This document shows positions 11,406 through 21,748 of a stretch of 64,000 nt of DNA, piece after piece (positions within the stretch are counted from its first letter, which is position 1; each line of letters begins with the position of its first letter). Position numbers and translations under genes: made by a program. The notes under the pieces were generated by a model. That model ran no database searches and was not told the origin of the DNA. It was given only the letters and a program-made list of their open reading frames with translations. Source of the stretch: Lota lota (taxonomy: Eukaryota > Chordata > Actinopteri > Gadiformes > Lotidae); assembly GCA_026745465.1 (NCBI GenBank), contig JACYXH010000479.1, forward strand, positions 2,159,300 through 2,223,299. The letters are read 5' to 3'.

Positions 11406-14400
11406 TTGCAATGTCTGGGAAACCCTCATGGATTGGAAAGTGTGAAGAAATTCCATCTCTTGGGAAGCCTGGATGAAAAAGTCAAGAGGGACCTCGTATT
11501 GTCCAGCTGTGGATCCGCCAACGATGTATTCAGGCTCCTAGACAACAAGTACGGAAATAAGCCGAAAATAGTGCTGCTGATTGCACAAGAAGTGCAAGGA
11601 CTTTCCCCCATCAAAGGAAACCATCCGAGGAAGACAATCGAACTGATTCAAGCTGTGGAGAGAGCTCTTCGTGACCTACAAGTCTTAGGGGAGGAAGATG
11701 CGGTAAAGAACAGAGTGGTCGTGCATTCGATTGAAAGTAAGCTTCCTGACTCACTGAAAGAAAAGTGGTTAATACACAAAAATGACCCTGGAAGCGGGTT
11801 TTCACCACGCAACCACTTCGACTGTCTACTGCAATACTTGAAGAAGCAGGAGGACATTCTTGAGGAGCTAGACCAGCTACAGCCTAGCCCAGTAGACAAC
11901 ACTGAGAGGTCAAGCGACAAGACAAAGGAAAGGAGGGCATTCACCAGAGTCAAATCAGGAAACACCCTAAAGAGCTCTCAACCAAGCTCATGCATCACAT
12001 GTGGAGACAACGAGCACGGAGGTAGGCTGTTCGCCTGCAAGGTCTTCAAGAAGCTCAATCTGACAGGCAAGAAGGCTCAGCTTAGGAGAGCAGGAGCATG
12101 TTTTAAGTGCTTGCACCTTCATGGTGAGGATAGCGGCTGCACACAAAAGTATCTATGCTCAAAGGATGACTGTCAGAAAGAGGGCTCTTCAGACCACAAT
12201 TACTTGCTCTGTCCAAAGCCACTGATCAAGAAGAAAGAGGAAAAGAGCGGTGAGCGGAGCGACGCAAAATTGGGGAAAAGGAGGCTTGGACTAACCAACA
12301 AACAGGAGGATCTCCTTGCCAAACTTTCTCCAGAGCTGCGAGCAGAGTTCAAAGAAGCCTTTTCAAATAAGATCATGACAAAAGTGTGTGCTAGCACTGG
12401 TTGTGAGCCAAAAGAGTGCCCTGTCATAATGATGCTGATGGATGTTACGACAAACTCCGGCCAGCTAGTCGGTACGTTGATTGATCTCGCTTCAGATACT
12501 AATTATATCTCTAATAAGGCAGCAGAGCGTCTCAAGCTAAATGGTGAGAACATTAAGTTGATTGTCCAAGGTGTTGAAGGGATGGAGAAAACCATTACTA
12601 CCAAGAAGTATACCCTGAGGCTGAGAGTAAAAGCTCCCAAAGGTACAATAGTAGAGCACAAACTCCTTTGTTACGGCTTGGAATATGTTGCAAAGGTGAA
12701 CCAAGCTGTCACGCCACAGCAACTGCAGAAGTTCTTTCCAAATGTTCCACTCAAGGACTTGGTCCGGCCCGAAAAGATCGACCAGTTGATTAGCCACAGG
12801 GAGGGTCGCCTGGTCCCACAGCCAGTCAGAATAGTTGGAGACCTCGTCCTCTGGGATGGCCCCCTTGGGAAGACTGTTGGTGGAACGCATCCTGACCTCT
12901 TTGAAGTGATAGACCTAGCAGTGCACAGGTCTGAAACACATTTTGCTAGGTCAATGAGAACAGCTTCAAGGGCGTACAACGAGATTCTCGTGAAGACGGA
13001 AGGACCAAGGGGAGTTTCGGTAGAAGGAGACTCAATCCTCCGAAACACTGCAACTACCAACAAAGAAGTTCTTGAATGGTCGTGGGACAGTATTGGAGCC
13101 GCCTGTGATCCTCTGTGTGGTGGCTGCAGGTGTGGTAGGTGCCCCCCTGGAGGCAAAGAAATTACCCTAGGAGAGGAAAGAGACTTGGAGAAAATAAAGG
13201 AATGTCTCACCTACGTGCAAGCTTACAAGCACAGCGAATCTCCTCACTGGGACGCAGCTTACCCGTGGAAAGGAGACCCCGCAACGCTGCCTGACAATCG
13301 ATGTGCAGTGAAAGTAACCTTCTTAAACACGGAGAAACAACTGGAGAGGGAAACAGCCGACCTGCCCCAGTTTGCAGTCATGGTTGAGGAGCGCAGAGTT
13401 GTGATAGAAGATAGTTATGTGGATGACATCTTGACATCCCACAATGACTTGCGGATATTGGAGACAATCACCAAAGGAGAGGAAAAGATCTTAAAGGCTG
13501 GAGGCTTCTCCCTTAAGCCATGGGTCTTATCAGGCCAAAGTGGGAGGTCCGCAATCACAACTGATGCCAGTATCAGTAAGACAACTGTGAGTGTGCCCAA
13601 AACACTGGTGTTACCCAACCTGATGCGAGACGAAGAAAGCAAAGCACTTGGAGTCGGCTGTGAACCAGAGACTGACAAACCTCGTGTGATGACCTCTGTA
13701 AATCTCTCAAAGAAGAGAGGAAAGATGAGGACAAGCTACCGAACCTCGAGCTCAGCAAAGTGGGAGGTGAAGGGCCCCAGACTGTCTGCGGAAGAGAGAA
13801 CGGCGACCTTCCAAGACCTAGCCCTTGCAGCCCAAGACGGCATGAACTTTCAGGATACAACCTTAAACCGCCTTGTCGTGTTTAAAGATGACAACAATGG
13901 ACTCTTACTTTGTGGTGGTAGAGTCCAGTCTTGGAATGAAGACGGAACCGCACTACCTTTAATCCCGTTCCAGTCATGGCTGGGGACCTTACTTGCGAGG
14001 GAAGCTCACGAAGCGAATCATGAAGGGGTAGCTGCCACACTGCTGCACACTAAAAGAAAGGCCTGGGTTGTGCAAGGTCGGGGGACAGTGAAGAAGGTGA
14101 TCAACAGGTGCATCACTTGCAAGAAGAAAAGAGCCCGGCTGTGCCAGCAAGTGATGAGAGCTCTTCCTCAGGAACGAACCAGTAGAGCAAACCCATTCGA
14201 GTATGCTACACCAGACCTCTTTGGACCCTTTGAAGTGAGGGCCGCTGTTAAGAAGAGAACCAAGAAAAAGGTCTGGGGTGTCGTGTATTGCTGCGTGACT
14301 TCCAGAGCCGTCCATGCTGATCTCGTCGGCGACCAATCTCCTGAGAGCTTTCTTCAGGCCTACTCCCGGTTCACTGCTCTAAGGGGGCAGTTTCGGCTCG

Positions 14401-14600
14401 GCCTGGTTGCTACAACGTATCCGGACGAGAAGGGGGTTGATCGGGATGCGGACATAACAACCTGCATGGGTCTTCATGCTCCCATGGTTCCCAGGGCCCA
14501 GAGAAAGGATTCTACCTTAGACACGACAATCGTCATCCGCAGGGATGTGCGGAGGTTGGTGATCTTAATTCCTGCTGAAGACCAAGAGGAGGTAAGATAA
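11406..14600 (+). CDS. BEL gag-pol polyprotein, internally deleted but open
   Basis: One open frame of 1064 residues. In order: the rest of DUF1759 gag (about residues 1-150); cysteine/histidine knuckles (CFKCLHLHGEDSGC, CSKDDC) near 230-270; a retropepsin-like DUF1758 region near 340-470 (LIDLASDTNYIS); a pre-RT segment; then RT reduced to the SYVDDIL catalytic box near 675. After that come Pao-type sequence and an integrase with H2C2 finger (HEANHEG … CITC) and the start of the core (TPDLFGPF, VHADLV). Complete BEL polyproteins are usually 1700-2000 residues. Here the fingers and palm before YVDD, most of RNase H and the distal integrase core are missing, yet the frame stays open. The protease triad reads DLAS in place of DTGA/DSGS, so protease activity is also doubtful. 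The last 60 residues after LRGQF look out of frame with integrase. Confidence 0.85.
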   Translation: MQCLGNPHGLESVKKFHLLGSLDEKVKRDLVLSSCGSANDVFRLLDNKYGNKPKIVLLIAQEVQGLSPIKGNHPRKTIELIQAVERALRDLQVLGEEDAVKNRVVVHSIESKLPDSLKEKWLIHKNDPGSGFSPRNHFDCLLQYLKKQEDILEELDQLQPSPVDNTERSSDKTKERRAFTRVKSGNTLKSSQPSSCITCGDNEHGGRLFACKVFKKLNLTGKKAQLRRAGACFKCLHLHGEDSGCTQKYLCSKDDCQKEGSSDHNYLLCPKPLIKKKEEKSGERSDAKLGKRRLGLTNKQEDLLAKLSPELRAEFKEAFSNKIMTKVCASTGCEPKECPVIMMLMDVTTNSGQLVGTLIDLASDTNYISNKAAERLKLNGENIKLIVQGVEGMEKTITTKKYTLRLRVKAPKGTIVEHKLLCYGLEYVAKVNQAVTPQQLQKFFPNVPLKDLVRPEKIDQLISHREGRLVPQPVRIVGDLVLWDGPLGKTVGGTHPDLFEVIDLAVHRSETHFARSMRTASRAYNEILVKTEGPRGVSVEGDSILRNTATTNKEVLEWSWDSIGAACDPLCGGCRCGRCPPGGKEITLGEERDLEKIKECLTYVQAYKHSESPHWDAAYPWKGDPATLPDNRCAVKVTFLNTEKQLERETADLPQFAVMVEERRVVIEDSYVDDILTSHNDLRILETITKGEEKILKAGGFSLKPWVLSGQSGRSAITTDASISKTTVSVPKTLVLPNLMRDEESKALGVGCEPETDKPRVMTSVNLSKKRGKMRTSYRTSSSAKWEVKGPRLSAEERTATFQDLALAAQDGMNFQDTTLNRLVVFKDDNNGLLLCGGRVQSWNEDGTALPLIPFQSWLGTLLAREAHEANHEGVAATLLHTKRKAWVVQGRGTVKKVINRCITCKKKRARLCQQVMRALPQERTSRANPFEYATPDLFGPFEVRAAVKKRTKKKVWGVVYCCVTSRAVHADLVGDQSPESFLQAYSRFTALRGQFRLGLVATTYPDEKGVDRDADITTCMGLHAPMVPRAQRKDSTLDTTIVIRRDVRRLVILIPAEDQEEVR

Positions 14601-14855
14601 GTCCTCGCCATGGGTACCCAAAGACTGTGACTCTGTCTTCTTTGCTTAGCTAGCGGGTAACCCTGGGAGGCAACTGAGTGCTTCAAGGGCAAACCTGCAC
14701 TCAGTGGGAGGAAAGGTGGTGGAGCCTACCTCCTTAGTTATTACTTGTTTGTTTGTGAATGCCTACAACGGCTGGACTTTACTTTGAAATTCTCACTGAG
14801 GGACTCAAGAGACTGTGGCCTCCTTGGATCTTCGATCAGTCGGCCAAGTGGGAGG

Positions 14856-15442
14856 TGTTGAGACTTCTAGCGCAGAATGGAAATAGAATTAAAAAATAAA
14901 TAAATAAATAAATGAGAACGAGTAAGTTCTTTTAGCTATGTTCTGTTATGTGCGCATGCGCAGCTTCATGATGTCTTGTTTAGATATGTTTACGTTATGT
15001 GCGCATGCGCAGCTTCACGACAAAAATTACGGCACCTAGTAATCAACCACGGAAAACAAGCATCAGGAGCACAGCCCGTTGGTATGAAACTAGTTTGTTA
15101 ATTATTAATGTTTAGGTTACTTGTATTAAGTACTGAACGTTTGCCTCACTGTCGGTGGAAGTTAGCCGAGTGCAGGCTTATTTGTCTTGTGCTAATTGTT
15201 CAAAGCACTCGGCTGGTTTCTGGTGGCGGTGGTAACGATGTTGCAGGCTTATTTGTTTTCGTTATTGACATTATTGTTATATTATATATTTGAATAATAT
15301 ATTGTCATTTGTTTGTTGTATTTCAGGTTTATGACCTGTGGTCATTTGATTTAAAATAAAAAATTAAAGACAAACACGAGTTATAATATTGCGTGCTTCC
15401 TGGTGAGCCTTTTCGGAGGGCTGAACAACGAAGATCCGAACA
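14856..15442 (+). repeat. BEL 3' LTR
   Basis: 587 bp, nearly identical to the 5' LTR. Differences seen are around 14880, 14897, 14929 and 15088. Confidence 0.93.
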
Positions 15443-16054
15443 CTGGCGGATGGAGAAAATGCGCAGAGAGGCCTCCCTACCGAGGTGATCGAAAACCCTC
15501 CGCATCTCAGCAGTGAACTCGGCGTATGAGGAACAAAACTCGGAACCTTTCTCCCAAACAGAGGTAACCCAGGAGAGAGCCTTTCCTCGTAAAGCTCCGA
15601 CTAGGAAAGCGATGCGGGAGCAGTCAGTGGGGTAGGTCTGGGGCTGGAGTCAGAACACCAGGTCGCATTGTAGGAGGAAGTCGTGACAGGAACCCAGATC
15701 GCCCTCATATTGTTCGGGGACTGGGATGAAGGGCTCACGTGGAGAAACCGGGAGGAGTGGAGCAGAGGGATATAGAGGCGGAGAGACCGGGGTTGGCACG
15801 GGGGTACGGAGTTCTCGGATCGCCGATGTTAGCTCTTGGAGAGTGGACGAAATCTCCCGAAGAGCTTGGTCATGTTGCCCGAGTAGGATTCCCTGGTGGG
15901 AGATAACCTGGCGTAGTGGGTCAGTGTCCGCTGGGTCCATTTTAGCCAGTTCGTACTGTAACGGTACGGACTTGAAACCCCAAATGCTGGACACCACTAG
16001 GCGGAGACAGGAGAAGGGTAAAAGGGATTTATTGAAGGTCACAGGCAGGGGCAA
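15443..16054 (-). pseudogene. Gypsy-1 gag, N-terminal part
   Basis: Minus-strand coding sequence. The frame at 15650-16054 enters from the LTR, but the conserved start is MDPADTDPLRQVI (ATG near 15940). This matches the N-terminus of Gypsy-4 gag (MDPADISS). A proline-rich linker and the conserved PEQYEGDLGSCHDFLLQCDLVF capsid start follow. The frame then breaks at about 15650, and the homologous segment continues in another frame to the BEL insertion point at 15443 (FCSSYAEFTAEMRRVFDHL). Confidence 0.82.
15945..15956 (-). promoter_or_regulatory. Gypsy-1 self-priming type primer-binding site
   Basis: On the minus strand the 12 bases directly after the 5' LTR read GTACGAACTGGC. They do not match a tRNA end but are complementary over 10 bases to GCCAGTTCGT within the LTR itself (16309-16318). 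Tf1/sushi elements are known to prime from their own 5' mRNA end. Confidence 0.6.
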
Positions 16055-16487
16055 GGCAGGCGGGTGGTCAGGCAGGTGAGGGTTCGTTAACAGGCGGGCG
16101 GCGAGCAGACAGTGGGCGAAGGCAGGTGGGACGTCACGCAGGCGAGTTGTTGTTCACGGGAAGGCAGTCAGGAGATCGGGAGGCAGGCAACGGGGACGAG
16201 TCCGGGGAGATCCAAGCACAGGGAAAGAACAGGTTAGGGGCAGGCGAGGACAAGGCAGCAGGTATATAATATGCGGGAACGAGGTAACGAACTCAGAGAG
16301 TGTTGACAACGAACTGGCGCCGGCTGCTAGGAGAACAGGGAAGAAATAGGGTGCGCTGATTGTTGATTGCAGACTGGCGTGAAGAGCAGAGTGCACGAGG
16401 TAGTAAATTGGTGACAGGAAGGTAAACAAAGGCACGTGGAGGAATGGCAGCCTGCACCACTAGGTGGTGGCAGAGGGTGAAGTGACA
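15957..16487 (-). repeat. Gypsy-1 5' LTR
   Basis: 531 bp, partner of 5546-6080. The CACCCTATTTCTTCC motif, TATA-like, lies about 30 bp before the GCCAGTTCGT block on the minus strand. Confidence 0.9.
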
Positions 16488-16492
16488 AGGAG

Positions 16493-18126
16493 TAGATGGG
16501 AGTTATATTTCAACTTAGTTTATCTGACCGATGTCATATCGACGGCCCACAATTGACATGTGTTATACACGGAAAAGCAGTGTTTATTGTGTAAATTACC
16601 AAAAAATGCACACAATAAAAACGAACATGTAGCTTTTAATTATTAATAATTAATATAATATAATTAATATAATAATTTAATATACCTGTAGCTTTTAATT
16701 CTATTAAAATCATACCATGATACCCTGCACACGGCGATCAGGGAGTTCGACTGGACGTCGTGAACATGAAGTCTTTATGTCGACGACCCAAAAGTGACCA
16801 TTATACCAGAATACAATTCAATACTAAATCTTCCAATTAAGTTGAAACGGATTCTATAATATACATACTTTTTACAAGTTCTAATGCGAGACAAATATAT
16901 ATGACTGTAATCCAGCGTTAACCCAAACGGAAGGCCTATGCCATTTGACTAACTATAAAGATTTTATGATCAAAGTAAATATCAATCAGGCGTAAAAAGT
17001 ATTAGGCGTACATTGATCAATGATTTAAAAAAGAACAATTGTGGACCATCTCTTCACTGCACCTGAAAGGGAATACAACAACGTATAAGGCACAAGAATA
17101 ATTGTTCAACAATGTACTAACAATGTTAACAAAGACATGTTTCCTTCGGGGAGGGAAGGCCATTGAGTGCTAGTTTCTTCATTTTGCACTCAAAAAGTTG
17201 CAGGACGCTGACAGCTAACAGCATGTAGTATGCTAGCAACAACAGAAAGATATATATGCAAACGCAATAAGCATTGTTTGAAAGACTTACACACGTTACA
17301 TGTCTTTATATATAAAGTACATACATTTAAAATAGAAACAAGCTGTTCTGGACTCACCTGGTCTGCAGTTCAGGTAAAGAAACGATTGCCGCTGCTGATC
17401 CTACAGTGGTGGCTGAAGACCAGAGCGCCCAGTAGATGTGTTGATACACTGAGAAAAGTAGTTGCCTTAGTTTGACAATACAAAATTATTATTTGTTAGA
17501 GTTAGAGTCTTAGTAGGGAGTTGAGAGACTATCAAGATTATACAATAGTTGAAATATGAAAAACTGATATATATATATATACAAATCCCACAAAACCAAG
17601 TAATATTGATTCAACATATCTACGGCCAAATTACTGCTTTTATGAATATGGGTCGTGTCCTGACGTGACGGTATCTGAGTCATAATTGTTGGGCTTTTAA
17701 TGCCTCATTAGTGCCTTGATGGCCTGGCCTATTTTAGTAAATATTTGTAAGGGTTGGTGTTATAAACCCTGTGAAAAGACTGTTGTTTAATTAAAGGAGT
17801 TCTGGTTTGTGTTTAGTTGCACCTATTATATTTTGTGTGTGTGTGTGTGTGTGTACCCCTGGACTATGTTTATTTGCGAATATTTTAACACTGATTCTGT
17901 TCCAAGTTCTCTCCCCTCCCAAACCCGTCCCTACAATCCATTTCAATCCAATATTTCTTTAGAAATGATGTGATTGCTTGTCTGATTTAAATGACCCTAT
18001 ATCTATTTTATTATAGACTTATTTGACAGTTACTATTTTACTTATGTGCAATGTGGGGCCAATCTCACTAATAACAATAATAATGTGGTGACATTCTTCA
18101 TAATCGATTACCATGAATATCAGTTG
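16493..18126. other. Non-coding AT-rich stretch
   Basis: AT-rich, with short runs such as (TA)n near 17570 and a short TG repeat near 17836-17854. The frame at 17230-17475 has no recognisable domain. No gene was recognised. Confidence 0.6.
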
Positions 18127-18131
18127 GTATG

Positions 18132-18500
18132 TGTGGTATGTGGGGGGCGTGGCTTAGCGCCGGCTGCAGACTGAGGAGCGGAGCAGCTCAACAAGGGGAG
18201 CAGACGCAGCTGTAGGAGATGAGCACAATTAGGAAGGTGGATACAATTACTAACGTGGTGCTGTGCTCTCCCTACAGTGAGGTCAGGACCTGCTGCGCGA
18301 TCAGGCAAGAAGTGATCGCGGAGACCGTTTTGTTCATTACTGAATGTTCAGTACTATTGCAACGTGTGTGTAGCGGAGCCCGATTCACGGAGGTTGGCCA
18401 CTCGGTGTCCCCTCCGCCAGATTAATAAAAACTGCTGCATGTGATTCCTGTGTCTCCTCATTTGTTCGGACCCCTTCAGAGTAGCATAGACCTCGCTACA
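18132..18500 (+). repeat. Gmr1-like 5' LTR
   Basis: 369 bp, TGTGGTATGTGG…CTCGCTACA. A polyadenylation-type TTAATAAAAA lies at about 18422. Confidence 0.88.
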
Positions 18501-18530
18501 GTGGCGCCTGAACAGGACTCTGAGGAAGAC

Positions 18531-19565
18531 ATGGAGGATCGTCGGCAGGTAACGTCAGGGGAGTCTCCCCTGACCCAGGCTCTGCGCCGGATTGCGGAGA
18601 CTCAGGAAGGACTCATCCTGGCCCACCGACAGCAGACCCAGGCGTTCCTGGAGATCGCCACCCAACACTCTGAGGAGCGGACGTTACTCCGGCAGCTCTT
18701 GCAGCCCACGGCAGCAGCCGGCCGACCCCTCGACGGGGCTGTGACCCCGCGGATGCAGATCTCGCTGCCAAAAATGTCCCCCCAGGACGATAAGAGGCTT
18801 ACTTATTCGAGGGGACTGCGGTGGCGTGTGAGTGGCCGGAGGCGGAGTGGGCCCTCCGACTGCTGCCCCTCCTCACAGGAGCGGCCCTTGCCGCCGCCCA
18901 CGGGCTGCCCGCCACCATACGGGGGGACTACGCCACAGAAGATCAGGGGTTGCTGGACCGCCTCGGGCTGCCTCCAGAGGGCCACTGGTGGTGGTTCAAG
19001 GAAATTAGGATGGAGGACGTGGGCAGACCCTTTGCCTACGCTCACCAGCTGGTGGCTCCGGCCAGAGGAGCGGAGCAGCCGGCAGGTGGTGGAGCAGATG
19101 GTGCTGGATCGATTCATTGAAGGCCTACCTGCAGCCATGGCCGAGTGGGTCCAGTGCCATCGGCCCACCGACATCACCCTGGCGGAGGACCATCTGTCGC
19201 TGTCCCGCCGGGCGCGGGGCGGGACAGAGGGTCCATCCGCACCCCCTGTCCAACCGGTCCCCAGCCCACGGAGAACCCCGGAAACGCCCAGGAACACACC
19301 CCACAACCACACCCTCACCCTTTTGTACCCCATACACCACCACCGGTACCCCATCCCAGGTCCAACCCGCCGGGCCGGTATCATCTCCCTTCGGCCCGGC
19401 TTCAGACTCTGGGTCTCCGAACCTGCAGAGAGCCCCACATCTGGCGGGACAGGAGTGTTGGCGGTGCGGCCAGCCCAGACACAGGTTGTGGGAGTGCCCC
19501 CAGATGGAGGTGGGACAGGTGGTCCGGGCTGCCGCGCCGTCTGCCTCCTCTCCCGATCAGGAGGG
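18531..19565 (+). pseudogene. Gmr1-like gag with SCAN-like segment and CCHC knuckle
   Basis: Gag starts near the ATG at 18531 (MEDRRQVTSGESPLTQALRR). It changes frame near 18800, where RLLPLLTGAALAAAHGLP continues in another phase. A SCAN-like segment is at about 19085-19205 (QMVLDRFIEGLP then MAEWVQ). A zinc knuckle CWRCGQPRHRLWEC lies near 19450-19500 in yet another phase. At least two frameshifts prevent a single product. The SCAN likeness is based on the hydrophobic pattern V-x5-F-x3-LP followed by W-V and is inference. Confidence 0.7.
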
Positions 19566-19584
19566 TAGGTATTGCATACCAGTA

Positions 19585-19834
19585 AGGATGCGAGAGAGTA
19601 TATCAGGTGTTGTTGGACTCGGGGAGTTGTCAAACCCTGATGCACCAAAGCCTGGTTCGACCCGGGGCGCTGGTGGAAGCATCGTGGGTGGAGATAAAGT
19701 GTATTCATGGGGCTGTGCACAAATATCCAGTGGTGACCGTAGAAACTCATTGGGATGGAAAAAAGCATAAAGTCAAGGCCGCAGTTTGTTCCCGGCTATC
19801 GCGCCCCCTGATTGGCCGGGCTTTAGCAGGTTAG
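19585..19834 (+). pseudogene. Gmr1-like protease fragment
   Basis: The frame ending at 19834 carries the retropepsin active-site motif VLLDSGSCQTLMHQ, followed by beta-rich sequence (VVTVETHWDGKKH) and a closing PLIG. The catalytic DSG is present. A short GC-rich gap with a G run (19842-19854) separates it from the integrase remnant. Confidence 0.72.
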
Positions 19835-20004
19835 TGAAGGAAGGGGGGGGGGGGCGTTCCCGACAGGAAGGGACATGTGCGCCATTGTCAGTGGTGACGC
19901 GAGCTCTCCAGAGGTCAGAGAGAGGAAGGGGCCTCAGGAGGAAACTCCGGTAATACGGGTGTATCCCCCAGTGGATGACTTTCCCCTCAAATAGTCCCGC
20001 GACA

Positions 20005-20165
20005 ATACCTTGCGTTTCGCCTTCGACCATGTCGTTTCCATCAATGGCCAGAGGGTGTCACCCGAGACCGTGCTATCACATCCATACTTTGCAATGGTGA
20101 GGGACAGGCTATATCGAGTGAATCGGGACACTCAGTCAGGGGAAGAAGTGAGCTGCAGCAACGGT
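20005..20165 (+). pseudogene. Integrase N-terminal remnant upstream of RT
   Basis: About 50 residues in frame (LRFAFDHVVSINGQRV, HPYFAMVRDRLYRV) resemble the segment just before the HHCC zinc finger of Ty3 integrases. The sequence then jumps straight into the RT-proximal region (MEISSLLGRMALIDYRIETF), so the zinc finger and whole catalytic core have been lost. Its position between protease and RT supports the Gmr1-type order. Confidence 0.6.
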
Positions 20166-20167
20166 TT

Positions 20168-21400
20168 GTGGAAATCTCCTCCCTGCTGGGACGCATGGCA
20201 CTCATTGACTACCGCATCGAGACATTCCCCGGTGCAACTGTTTGGTCACGTCCGTACAGATTGCCGGAACACAAGCGCAAAATTATTCCGGCAGAATTAA
20301 AATCAATGCTGGAGATGGGGGCAATAGAAGAGGCGCCCAGCAGATTGTCTAGTCCCATCATGCTCGTTCGCAAGTCTGATGGGTCCATTCGGTTCTGTGT
20401 TGACTACCACAAGGTAAACAGCGTGTCAAAGTTTGATGCGTATCCAATGACATGGGTCGACGAACTCCTAGATTGGCTACTGGCAGATTCCCTTGTCTCC
20501 AGAGTCTACGGACAAATCTGCCTTCTCCACTCTGCACTGTTGGTTCCAATTCAGAACGCTTCCTTTTGGGTTGTTCGGAGCTCCTTCCACCTTCCAGCGT
20601 CTCATGGACCAGGTGCTGCATCCGCACGCTGGATATGCGGCTGCCTACATTGACGATGTCATTATTCATAGTGACACCTGGCAGCAGCACATCCAGTGGG
20701 TGGCGGCGGTGCTTGAGTCACTGAGGCGGGCGGAACTCACGGCCAACCCAAGGAAGCCGCTTGGGTGGCTGGCAGGTGCGCCCGCAGGTGGAGAAGACAG
20801 AGGCGGTCGCAGACTGTCCACGGCCTGAGACCAAAAAACAGGTGAGAGCATTCCTGGGCCTGGCGGGCTACTACAGGCGGTTCATCCCTGCCTTCTCGGA
20901 GCTGACCAGCCCTCTGACCGACCTCAGCCGAAAGGGTGCCTCAGATCCAGTCCAGTCGACCGAGCAGTGCCAGGCGTCGTTTGAGAGGGTTAAAAAGGCT
21001 CTCTGCGGGGAGCCACTCTTGCACACGCCTAAGTTTGACCTGCCTTTTGTCTTGCAGATGGGCGTGTCAAACAGAAGGCTGGGGGCCATGTTGTCCCAGG
21101 AGGTGGAGGGCATGGATCGCCCAGTGCTGTACCTCAGCCGTAAGCTCTCAGACCGAGAGGGGAGGTACAGCACAGTGGAGAAGGACTGTTTGGCAATCAG
21201 CCCTGCGTTATCACCTCCTGGGGCGCTCGTTCACCCTCTGTTCGGACCACGCCCCCCTGCAGTGGCTCCACCTTATGAGGACACCAACCCACGGTATCTG
21301 GCGTTACAGCCGTTTAACTTCAGGGTGGTCCATAGGCCGGAGGCGCAGATGGTGGTGGCTGACTTCCTCTCCCGTCTGCCGGAGCAGGGGGGAGGGGAGT
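20168..21400 (+). pseudogene. Gmr1-like RT and RNase H, frameshifted
   Basis: RT fingers and palm are read at 20168-20470 (SPIMLVRKSDGSIRFCVDYHK). The palm continues in another frame at 20493-20740, where the catalytic box AAYIDDVIIHSD is intact. The connection and RNase H are at 20761-21400 (FLGLAGYYRRFIPAFSELTSPLTDL). The usual first RNase H aspartate region reads FVLQMGVSN, so the catalytic D is gone. The product ends at ADFLSRLPEQ, the usual end of RNase H, with no integrase after it. Confidence 0.8.
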
Positions 21401-21448
21401 TGACTGTCGGCCGGACAGCACCCCGGCCTAAGTGGGGCGGTGGGGATA

Positions 21449-21743
21449 TGTGGTACGTGGCGTAGCGCCGGCTGGAGACTGAGGAGCGGAGCGGCTCAAC
21501 CGGGGGAACAGAAATACTAACGTGGTTTTGTGCTCTCGCTGCATCAGGCGATAAGTGATCACGGAGACTGTTTTATTCATTACTGAATGTTCAGTACTAT
21601 TGCAACGTGTGTGTAGTGGAGCCCGATTCTTGGAGGTTGGCCACTCGGTGTCCCCTGCGCCAGATTAATAAAAACCGCTGCATCTGATTCCTGTGTCACC
21701 TCATTTGTTCGAACCCCTTCAGAGTAGCATAGACCTCGCTAGA
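21449..21743 (+). repeat. Gmr1-like 3' LTR
   Basis: 295 bp. It lacks two short segments, together about 74 bp, that are present in the 5' LTR between the CTCAAC and TGATC blocks. It ends CTAGA in place of CTACA. Confidence 0.85.
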
Positions 21744-21748
21744 GTATG

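Larger units (their letters stand above)
9822..15442 (+). mobile_element. BEL/Pao LTR retrotransposon inserted in Gypsy-1 gag
   Basis: Two 587-bp LTRs (9822-10408 and 14856-15442) flank a 4447-bp interior. The exact 5-bp TSD is CTGGC (9817-9821 and 15443-15447). A polypurine tract, AAGTGGGAGG, sits just before the 3' LTR. The LTRs are the same length and differ at only about four positions by eye, so the insertion is recent. The interior encodes BEL-type gag and pol, but pol lacks much of RT and RNase H, so this copy is probably non-autonomous. Confidence 0.95.
5546..16487 (-). mobile_element. Gypsy-1: Tf1/sushi-type chromodomain Ty3 element, split by a BEL element
   Basis: The element lies between an exact 5-bp TSD AGGAG (5541-5545 and 16488-16492). 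LTRs are at 5546-6080 and 15957-16487. On the minus strand the order is gag, protease, RT, RNase H, integrase, chromodomain. This is the order of vertebrate chromoviruses of the Tf1/sushi group. A BEL/Pao element (9822-15442 plus a 5-bp TSD) is inserted within gag, so the original element was about 5.3 kb. The two LTRs differ at roughly 3% of positions by eye, and pol is broken by several frameshifts. The copy is therefore older than its BEL insert and not functional. Confidence 0.92.
18132..21743 (+). mobile_element. Gmr1-like Ty3 element with SCAN-like gag, integrase mostly deleted
   Basis: An exact TSD GTATG flanks the element (18127-18131 and 21744-21748). The 5' LTR is 18132-18500 and the 3' LTR is 21449-21743. 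Directly after the 5' LTR comes GTGGCGCCTGAACAGGAC, a Lys-type tRNA primer site. Before the 3' LTR is a polypurine stretch (GTGGGGCGGTGGGGA). The order is gag, protease, a short integrase N-terminal remnant, RT, RNase H, LTR. Integrase upstream of RT is the diagnostic order of Gmr1-like Ty3 elements, whose gag is regarded as the source of the vertebrate SCAN domain. Confidence 0.85.

Noticed and set aside
18803-19768. 321-codon minus-strand open frame
   Set aside because: Antisense to the Gmr1-like gag, with no domain and a composition that is a GC-rich artefact.
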